A DNA stretch of 64,000 nucleotides from positions 434,001 to 498,000 of the forward strand of contig JADNYJ010000010.1 of NCBI GenBank assembly GCA_015501075.1. Direction: 5' to 3'. Below the pieces are notes generated by a model. That model was not told the origin of the DNA. It ran no database searches and worked only from the letters and a program-made list of their open reading frames with translations. A program made the position numbers and the translations under genes. Below, one piece after another: positions 55,235 to 64,000 of this stretch. Position 1 is the stretch's first letter. Each line of letters begins with the position of its first letter. The DNA comes from Gymnopilus junonius (Eukaryota > Basidiomycota > Agaricomycetes > Agaricales > Galerinaceae).

Positions 55235-58200
55235 ATGCCACATTTCCCAGATGATGACTTCCCTGGCTGCCCTGCTTGCTCCAAGATCTTCAAGACCTTC
55301 CAAGGACTCAATGCACATCTCTCCTCTGCAAAATCTTGTGAGTGGTATAGAAAGGGCAAAATCAAAGCCTTTGGCCTGGACGACGTACAGCCATTGCCGG
55401 ATCCAACGCCATCCCCGTATAATCTAGATCAACCTATACTGCAGCAACAACTTGCTGAAGAGGCAGCTTCTTCATTTGACTGGGATTCGTCAGATTGGCC
55501 TGACTTGGAAGAGGGAAATATTGATGTCCTGCCATCAGAGGATATCGATCGAGATGAGTTTATCCTCTTACCCAATGAGCCACAGGCAGGACCTTCCCAA
55601 CCCAACAGATCCCATCCTAACATGCACAGGTCTCTGGATGATGATGAGGATACTAGAGAGGAAGCTCCTTATCCTGGTGCGGTCAGATCTTCGGCATGCA
55701 GACCAGCAATTCATAACAACAGATCCAGAGGCGACACTAATGCAAGATCCTTTATCTGAGCATCATCCTTTCAACTCAGAGCTGGACTGGAGATTTGCCG
55801 AATGGGCTGTGAAGGATGGACCTGGCCATAATGCTGTAAATCGCTTGCTCGCTATTCCTGGAGTACGCCGTCTTTATTATTGTTGAAAGAATATTCTCAC
55901 TGCATTAGGTCAAAGAAAAACTTGGATTATCATACAACAATGTTCGCGCCTTACATCAGAAAGTTGATTCAATCCCTGAATGCTGGAGATTGGCAAACAT
56001 GACACCTCTCATTCCGAGACCGACCAGAGGAAGTGTACACTATACGTTTCAGAGATCCTGTTGAGGCTGTCAAGAGTCTTTTTGCCAACCCCGCATTTGA
56101 GAAAGAGAGAGTCTATTGTCCAAAAAAGTCTTCACTGATGAAGGGAGGAAGTCCAGAATATTCTCCGAGATGTGGACAGGTAAATGGTGGCATGCAGTTC
56201 AGGTGATCAATCACTTTGGTGATGAATTGCTTGGTCGCTCATTTTGTTGATGCCTACTTAGAACCTCCTGCCCAAGGGTGCCACCATTGCTCCTATCATA
56301 TAGCAACAGACAAGACACAGCTCACCCAGTTCTCTGGTGGAAAATCAGCATATCCAGTGTATCTGACATTGGAAATCTGCCAAAAGCGACACGGAGGAGG
56401 CCCAGTCAACATGCGTGCATCTTAATCGCTTATCTCTCTGTGACAAACTCAATCGATCAGAGATGACTGAGGCAGAACACCGCTCAAAGGTCCAGCATAT
56501 ATTCCATGAAGGATGAGCATTGTGCTTCACCCTCTGAAGAAGGCAGGAAAGGAGGCATCCGAATGACTTGCAGTGATGGAGCAGTCCGGCTGGTCTTTCC
56601 AATCCTTGCATGCTATGTGGCGGACTACCCTGAACAATGTCTCGTTGCCTGTACTAAGTACGGCACTTGCCCCAAGTGCCGTTGTCCAGCCAAGGAACTT
56701 CAGGATCCTGCCGTATCACCTCCTAGGACTAAAACATGGACTCAGCAGATCATCAATGATGCAAAGGCCCAAGCTCAAGGGTCTCCTCAGGTGTTCCACA
56801 AGGAGTGCATGGCCAACGATGTTGCAGGTGGAGTCTTTACCCCGTTTTGGCAGGATCTTCCATTTGCCGACATCCATAAAGCAATTACGCCAGACATTCT
56901 TCGCCAACTTTATCAAGGCATCTTCAAACACCTGGTTGGTTGGTGTCAAAGCATCGTGGGTGAAAAGAAACTAGACCAAAGAATTCAATCTCTTCCTTTT
57001 GGCAATGGGCTCCGGCATTTCAAGAACGGCATTTCCAATCTCTCACAGATCTCAGGATCAGAACAAAAGAATATGGCGAAGATACTTCTAGGTTGCTTGG
57101 TCAGTGTTATGGCCACTCCTGGAATCAAGGCCATGAAGGCACTGCTTGACTTCATATACCTTGCGCAGTATCCAACTCACAATAACGAAACTCTGGGCTA
57201 TTTAAGAACTGCTCTGAAGGAATTCCATGATAACAAAAGCTACTTTGTCAACGTCAAATGCCGAGAACATCTGAATCTTCCCAAATTACATTCTCTTTCC
57301 CACTACATTGAAAGCATTGAGCTCTTCGGAACAACTGACAACTACAACACTGAAATGTTCGAACGTCTTCACATTGACTTTGCTAAGCATGGTTGGAGGG
57401 CCACCAATCAATGGGATGAATTTCCGCAAATGATTCATTGGCTCTGTCGGCAGGAGAAGATCACATTTTTCAATATGGTTATCCAGCTACGAACCACAAA
57501 GCCCCAGTCTACAGGCTCTCAGATACCCAGCTTATCCCAACCTCTTCGGGCAATTGCTAAACGCCCTGACTACCCTAGGCAAGCTATCACCCACATTGAA
57601 ACTCTTCATAATGCCCCTCATTTTTCCTTCCACCTGAAGAAATATTTAAATACCTTTTTGGATCCTTCACCACTTCGTCAACGTGCTCTGGAGACTGCAG
57701 CTTTGCCAATCACCCATCTTGATGTCTACAACATGTTTCGCTTTCACCGGGTGGCTTTACACGATGAAATTGAAGGTGAAAAGGATATTGTCAGGGCCAT
57801 GCCAAAGTCTGCAAAGCTTCCAAATGGCCGTTTTGATACAGTTGTTGTAATGACTACTGATGAAGCAGAATCACATGGTCTTGCAGGTGCGTAGGCAAGG
57901 TTCTTCTCTGAGTTTCAGTACTCTAATTTGCACTTAGGGACAAGAATAGGCCAGTTGAAAGTCATTTTCTGCCTTCCGGATTTGATACCTGCACCTGGAG
58001 CACCAATCCCAGCACCGGAAGCCTGGCCTAAAGTTCCACTTGCATATGTTGAGTGGTATACCCGCTTACCATCTGAACCTTCTGTCCAGCATGGTATGTA
58101 TAGAATCTCTAAGCCCAAACCAGAGGCTAGTGGGCACCTACTAGGTGAAGTTCTCCCAGTAACCAGCATCAGGCAAAGTTGTATGCTCTTCCCTGTATTC

Positions 58201-58311
58201 AAGGAAGCTGCAGACCAAAATCAGTGGAATTCAACGAATGTTCTTGACACCGCAGAGAGCTTTTTAGTCAATAACTGGGTTAGTAAATATTGTTATCAGA
58301 CAATTTGGTAG
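55235..58311 (+). pseudogene. Plavaka-type transposase (frame-broken)
   Basis: The N-terminus has a C2H2-like finger (CPACSKIFKTFQGLNAHL). The middle carries transposase blocks: ATDKTQLTQFSGGKSAYPVY, GNLPKATRRRPSQHA, DGAVRLVFPILACYVADYPEQ, GTCPKCRCPAKEL, and a 462-residue open frame (56506-57894) including DIHKAITPDILRQLYQGIFKHL and a C-terminal LAYVEWYTRLPS and HGMYRISK. These are the marks of Plavaka DDE transposases of basidiomycetes. Frame breaks occur around 55650, 56100-56300 and 56510. Terminal inverted repeats were not identified. A complete, working transposase is not encoded here. Confidence 0.82.
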
Positions 58312-59273
58312 AATGTAGACAGTCTTTATTATGTACACTACACTGGCTGAAGGCCTTCTAATAATTTATGCTTGTTGTAAATTTAATCTACCATGATGTT
58401 GACAAAGTTCTGTATTGCAGAGAAGCTCAGAGTAACACAGAGCCACCGAAAGTGCTCTGATAAGCTTCCATGTGACCAAAGATCATGGGATTTTCCTAGT
58501 CTGCTCATGGTCAGGTGCAGAGCTAAAAACATGTTTTCCTGATATGAACATACATGCTCAACATGTGGCAAGAGCTTCCATGCACACTGGCTTTTCTCAA
58601 AGTGCGACTGGACCCTTATTCGGCTTGCACCGTAAAGCAGCCACCTGGGTGATGAAGCAAATGTGATGGCCAAGTTGGAACCAAACCATAAGGAGGTAAT
58701 CTTCAGAATTGGGTGCAGTCTCTTTTCATATGATGAAAAGTTTGATGCCATTCAGACATATATGCAAGTGGCGGTGGACTTGAAAATGCTTGACAGCAAG
58801 ACACCTTTACCTCATGAACTGATCTGACATATAAGAAGACAGATGAAGTGGACCAGCAGCAATCACATTTGGATTGTGTATGTTCTAAATAGCCAATAGA
58901 TGTAGAAAGTTGTTGAGTACCCAACCGCAGAATTATTCCAAGTGATTAAGCACTGATCACTACTGAGTTCCTGAGTCACCCCTGATTGTGGTGTGTTCCA
59001 AGTCATGGAAAATCCATAAGAATGGCAGATGCTTTTGCAGAGTGGAGTGAGACTTGTGCCAAGAGTGCTTAGACCTAGCCATGATCAGGTGCCCTGTTGG
59101 CTCAGTGCTAGAAGCACTGCAGTTCCTGAGTCATTAGAAGCACCAAACTATCCATCAGAATATTCCCAAGTTAGAGCAGTAGCACCGACAAACTTCCGAA
59201 GCTTATCACATGCCATTGAATGAGCAACGGCTTCTTCTAAATAATCAAAGAGGTTCAGTGCGCTCTCAGCTCC
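58312..59273. other. Noncoding stretch, no gene recognised
   Basis: Short ORFs only, on both strands, without recognisable motifs. It lies between the Plavaka C-terminus and the MYND-finger gene. Confidence 0.5.
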
Positions 59274-60059
59274 ATGGCCAACAATGCTCTCCTCTTTTCT
59301 CCCACTGCAGGGCATCCGTTTCTTTCCCCTCAGTCACCAGAAGTCTTGGACCTTTGTATACAGTGCTGCAGTAAACCCCGAGCAGGTACTAGAGTAAGAA
59401 GGTGCCACCAGTGTGCAAAGGCAGTCTATTGCGTTCATGTTTTGTCTTGTCTATTCAGTACAGCACTAACTCTGTTGTAGAAAAACAGCTGCCGATCAGA
59501 GGCACTCCCCATCCACCACTTTGTCTGCAATGCGGATCTGTGTCCAGTGGATTTTTGCCTGGCAAATGCATGGCTTGAAAAGTATCGCCACATTGTTGGC
59601 CTCTTTATCATTGCAATGCTCAACATTCCTCCAATCACATCCATTCCATCCATTCAGGCCCTCGCTGATTGCTATGTGTTTACATTCACCCTGGCCATGA
59701 CTCAGGGTCGCCCATGTGCACCCGATTATACCAAGGTTCGCTTGGACATCTCCTCCCAGTTCATGATGCCTGCTGATATTCTGCCAGTGGAGTACTTCAC
59801 CTACCCAGGCCTGATCACTCCAGGACCCAACCAGGTCTTTTTTAAGATTGGTTGCAAGATATTCTCTTTCGACCACCGCTGTGAGCCAGTTATGGCCTTT
59901 CAGACTTTGAATGTTGACAAGGAAATCTTTTCCTTTGATTATGGTGTACCTAGTGCCCAGAATCATTGTGTAGAGCTTCTGAAGCTCTTGGTTGTATGGA
60001 ATGAACATGAGTGGCATAGAGCAGCAGGAACAGCCTGTGCTTGTCATCCAGATATGTAG
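59274..60059 (+). CDS. MYND-type zinc-finger protein
   Basis: Exon 1 (ATG 59274 to about 59431) ends within C-x2-C...C-x2-C-x4-YC (CIQCCSKP, RCHQCAKAVYC). A 48-nt intron (GTTCATG...TTGTAG) joins the rest of the finger (KNSCRSEALPIHHFVC), completing the MYND spacing. Exon 2 continues about 180 residues to TAG at 60057 with no recognised domain. MYND fingers bind proline-rich partners. The donor GTTCAT is unusual. The gene sits between two broken mobile genes but its own frame is intact. Confidence 0.65.
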
Positions 60060-60666
60060 ATGTGTTTTCTGTATATGCAGCTCCATTGATTAGTACTTGA
60101 ATTATATGTGTTATGTTACACACTCTCAATTGTCTCGCCCTCAGTGTTGGCCCATTTTGTCAATTATGCAGTCTGGCTTTAACTTAAAGAGTGGTCTGAA
60201 AGTGACCTGCCTCAAAGCTGACCTGTAAAAGAGCAGACTGTTGGAATATCAAAATTATGCAAGCATGCACAATGCAGCTCCATTTCCCAAGTAGACTCCA
60301 TTCTGCATGTTAGGTACTTTATTCAGGTCTTATTAACTATATAGGTACAGAATTTGTATGTAGATAGTCATCTGTTTGCCTCTTGGCTTCCATCTGTCTC
60401 TGAGGTCAAACATGTGCTCCACCTTGCCTACAGGCTGTTTTGCAGAATGTCAGTCAGCCTCCCCTCACAAAATTTGTGTGCATTAAAGTCCTACTTGGTG
60501 CTTGTTCAAAAAGCTCTTTATGGACATGATTTGAGGTGGACATGCCACATTTAATTAATGTATATTCCTTCTCAAATACATTCTGTGACTTGCATATTTA
60601 TCTGTGTTTGCATCTCTGAGATATATAAGAGGACTCAATAATCAGCCAACCTCCAACTTGCTTCTC
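60060..60666. other. Noncoding stretch, no gene recognised
   Basis: A/T-rich, short ORFs only. It probably contains the promoter region of the helicase-like gene that follows. Confidence 0.5.
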
Positions 60667-63600
60667 ATGGCTCTCTGCTCTCTCTGTCAGATGTCATTTT
60701 CCACTGTAGAAGAGCTTCAAGCTCACAAGCAAAGCACTCATGTGGGATCTGTTGATTTTGTGCTTGGTGGGAAGCACTATCGTGTCCCTCGTGAGGCTGA
60801 TGGAGGCTTCAAGTGTCCCTGCCCTCATCATCCTCTCAATGTCATTTATCCTGATCCTCAACAGCTGTGCACACATTAAAATAGTCTGCAAGTGGATCAA
60901 TCCACTGGTGTGTTCCACTTTGTTCTTCTTTTTCCTTGCACTCAAGCTATAGTGTTACAGGACCCTATCCATGTAGTGTCTGACCAGCTTGTTGATACTC
61001 CAATGCTCTCTGACTATTCTTTAGTCATAAACATTGCCTATGGTCTTCTCATTTGCACATCCTGCTCTGTTGTTGTGCTCCCTTCTCAGCTTAATGCTCA
61101 TTTTCAAAACAAGCATAGCACCAATTTAAATTCACAACATCTACCCTTGCTTCAGGCCATTTACAGCTACTTCAATGTTGCTGATAACCTTCCTACTTTG
61201 TCTGCTCCCATCAAAGAAATTGATGGCTTGCTTCTTTTTGAAGGCATGCAGTGTACAGCTTGCAGCAACTGCTACACTTCTGCTGCACAGCTCCAGTGAC
61301 ACTTTACAGCCAAGCATTACCCCGCTTTGTCTGTTCCATCAACTTGGCCATCAGCACATGTCCAGCATCTCACCAATGGTGCAGGCTCTGGCCATTCTTA
61401 TTTTGCAGTCATTCCAAAGCTCAGTGTTCAAAGCTCACTCAATGACATGCTTTTGGCCATTGCTCACTGCTACCCAATTCCCAAGGTGTCTGAAAAGGAT
61501 GTTCAGTCAGAGGCATGCCTAATTAGTCCCTGGCTAAGGCATACACAATGGCATGAGTTGCTTGTGGGAAAAAAAATGGAAGATCTGCAGGTGCTTGCTG
61601 CTCATCCAAAAGCAATGAGCTCCCCTCCCTTCAGCCGGCTGTGCTTGAAGTCTTTGTTCGAGCATCCAGCCTGATGAATGAAACCTCTACACTTGTTCTC
61701 CAAAAGATTTATTCTCCTCAGCCTCAAAAGGAGTGAGTGCTATTGCCTCACACAGCATTTGAGACCATAACATGTTGAAATTTTTCCTCTGCAGAATTAC
61801 CAACTTGCCTTTTCATCATTTGCAGAACCTCATGACTGAAATCAAAGGTTACATTAGGCCTGTGACATCCCTGATTGCCATGCTTCTTCATGGGCCTTCT
61901 GTACCTCTTCCAGAGGTTATTGAGAAGGCTATCAAGGCCCTGCAGACCTCATTTGGAAATGGGACTCTGGATGAAGCTGTATCTGATCTGGAGGTGCTTT
62001 TGGTCCAGCTTTGGACACAACCTTGGCTTCCCACCAAGGATCATCACATCACTGATCCCACCATTCTGTATTTGGTCTTTTCCAGCATTCTCCCTGGTGG
62101 TTCATTCAAAGAACCCAAGCTCATTACCAACATCATTGCATGTTTTGAGTACTGCATGCACCTCTTTTCAATCAGCCAAATTCACACACATGTTACCCAA
62201 GATGCCGGCTTTGAAGAATGGGAACCCTGGCTGCAGGAAAAAGTTGAGTCCACCTTCAACTCACTTCGCACTCTTCAGCATCTTGCATCTTCCATTGCTT
62301 TTGGAACCATGAGCCCCCCACGCATATATTGGACACATTGCAAGACATTCTGCTCAATGCTTTACAAAGGGGATCCTGTTTCATTTGATTGCATTCAAGC
62401 TATGCTAAGTGACAATGAAAAAATGCTCAAGGATGTTTGGGAGCAAGAGCTGCTTTTCTCTCTTGACCTGTCTGTCCAATATGAATCCATCAAAGATGAT
62501 TTATCAAACATCACCCCAGGTTATGGTTTTGTAACAGATCACCACAACTCTTGCTTTTCAGACTCAAACCTGCTGTTATCTTCTATCCTCAACATTTCTC
62601 AGCTCAAGGATCGTTTTATTGCTTTGGAGCACAAGGGCATCATGGTTTGGAAAGCTCATGAGCTAAAAACATGGCTCAGCTCTTATGCCAAGTTTCATCT
62701 GGCATTGATCACCCGTGTCAATCTCACTGCAGGTGCACCCAGTTGTATCACTGAGCTCACTGGCATGCAGATCACCAACACACCAGAGTATCCACTCAGA
62801 AATTTAGTGGCCATGGCCATCACATTGTTCTCTTGGTCACCTACCTGAAGACAAGCTCCATGACAGGATTTGATCATCTGATCCCTCATTCCCTTGATGC
62901 TTTTTCTTCCAATTTGCTTATCCAGGACCTTGCCATTGCTCGCCTCTTTGCTCGTTTGGCAGCCCGCATTTGTCATCAGACCAATGCCTCTGTTCATTGC
63001 CTGTATGACAACTATATTTTTGTCAATCACACCACTTCCTTCAAGACTGATGACATTACCAATGCATTGAGAAGAATGTCTGCTCATCACTTTGATCATC
63101 CCTTTGGTGTCAATGGTTGGCATCACATCAGCACAGCCTTTCAGTGCATGAACTGCAGTTGCATTCTGGAATTGGTAGAAGACAGTGGGAATGACACCAT
63201 TCAGGCTCTTCAGAGTGGCCACTGCTGCAAAACTGAGAACTGGGTCTATGGCCTTAGTCCCGATGTTTTGGCAGGTGCATCAGAAGATGTTCTTCCACTT
63301 TTTCTTGATGCTAGCACTGATTGGCAGATGGAGTGTAAGGTCATTCCTGGAGGGCTGGTTCTGTCTTATCGCTCTGCACTCATGAGCTCTTTTGATAAGC
63401 TGGTTGCAAAAGAAAAGGTAGCAGATGTGGAGGCCCCACTCAAGCATGTTACTAAGGACTATGTGGATGCACAGATTTGCACCCTTTGAGAAGATATAAA
63501 GAGCCACTTTGATGATCTCTTCCTGAAGCTGAACAGCCAACCAAAGGGTCAATCTCAATCTGCACTGTTGGCAGAAAGTGCAAGCTTGGAGGAGCCTGAA

Positions 63601-64000
63601 AGTTCTCAGCCATCAACCTTGGTAGAAAGGGGTAAGCTAGATCACTATCTTCAAGCTCCTGTTGATAACTCCTCATGAGTAGATTCACCACTGGTGCAGG
63701 ATGGCCTTGAATGCGGTCTGAGGCCATTTCAAGAAATTCCTTCCAATGAACAGTGTTTAGCTATGCTCTGACAAGTCCTCCATAAACCAGATGCAAATTG
63801 GACTTGTTCTGAACAGCTGGAAGAAATCAAGGCCATGTTGAGGCTCAAGAAGGATGTGTTGGCTATTCTGCCAACAGGTGCTGGAAAGACAATGCTGGTC
63901 ATTATCCCAAGCCTATTGGAAAAGGACCAGATTACTGTTGTGATACTTCCCCTCTGAGCGCTTATGATGGACTACACTCACAAACTTCATCATATGAAAG
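60667..64000 (+). pseudogene. RecQ/telomere-linked-helicase-like gene, frame-broken and cut by the window edge
   Basis: The N-terminus holds C2H2-like pairs: CSLCQMSFSTVEELQAH, then YGLLICTSCSVVVLPSQLNAH and CTACSNCYTSAAQLQ. A long helical region follows (61772-62848), then GMQITNTPEYPLRNLVAM, LLVTYLKTSSMTGFDHLIP and GWHHISTAF, seen in large fungal RecQ-like proteins. Helicase motif I (LAILPTGAGKTMLV, about 63855) begins just before the right edge, preceded by a SEQLEEIKAMLRLKKDVL Q-motif-like stretch. Stops (for example TGA near 61297, 63487 and 63958) and frame breaks show decay. Such genes occur in subtelomeres and as repeated mobile-like families. The type of element is inference. Confidence 0.65.

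Overview
This window looks like genomic DNA of a basidiomycete fungus, most likely an Agaricomycete. The host genes are split by many short (about 50-65 nt) GT-AG introns. The transposon families are typical of that class: a chromodomain Ty3/gypsy element with an added antisense gene, a Plavaka-type transposase, and a RecQ-like helicase gene with C2H2-like fingers. One gene encodes a TET/JBP-type 2-oxoglutarate dioxygenase of the kind expanded in mushrooms.

Layout. 1-3260: the 3' part of a decayed chromovirus (copy 1, + strand). 4313-8365: two host genes, a DUF202 membrane protein (+) and a CWF19-like splicing factor (-). 8908-9612: a 705-bp hAT-like element with 8-bp target duplication and a small spliced ORF. 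9772-17074: a complete 7.3-kb chromovirus (copy 2, - strand) with 474-bp LTRs. 17766-35419: a compact block of housekeeping genes: dsRBD/DEAH-box RNA helicase (-), mitochondrial HscB/Jac1 co-chaperone (-), dysferlin-domain protein (+), TMEM135-like membrane protein (+), DPH7 (-), AGTRAP-like membrane protein (+) and the DNA polymerase zeta catalytic subunit REV3 (-). 36791-37306: an imperfect inverted repeat. 37835-39674: a head-to-head LTR pair followed by a gag fragment (copy 3). 40131-46381: a DUF6532-like gene and the TET/JBP-like dioxygenase gene, both on -. 46-55 kb: gene-poor, with a minisatellite and a HAM1-like fragment. 55235-64000: a broken Plavaka transposase, a MYND-finger gene, and a broken RecQ/telomere-linked-helicase-like gene cut by the window edge.

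Main observations. (1) The chromovirus carries, between pol and its 3' LTR and on the opposite strand, a spliced gene for a Cys-cluster protein with an acidic tail; gene order and intron are conserved in copies 1 and 2. (2) Its primer-binding site is an 11-nt complement of the predicted 5' end of its own RNA, as in Tf1-type self-priming. (3) The three copies differ mainly at CpG sites, as TG/CA transitions and, strikingly, as single-base deletions at ancestral CpGs, which cause most of the frameshifts in copy 2. This is either a real 5-methylcytosine-linked mutation process, in a genome that also encodes a TET/JBP-like enzyme, or a base-calling artefact at methylated CpGs. Either reading is informative.
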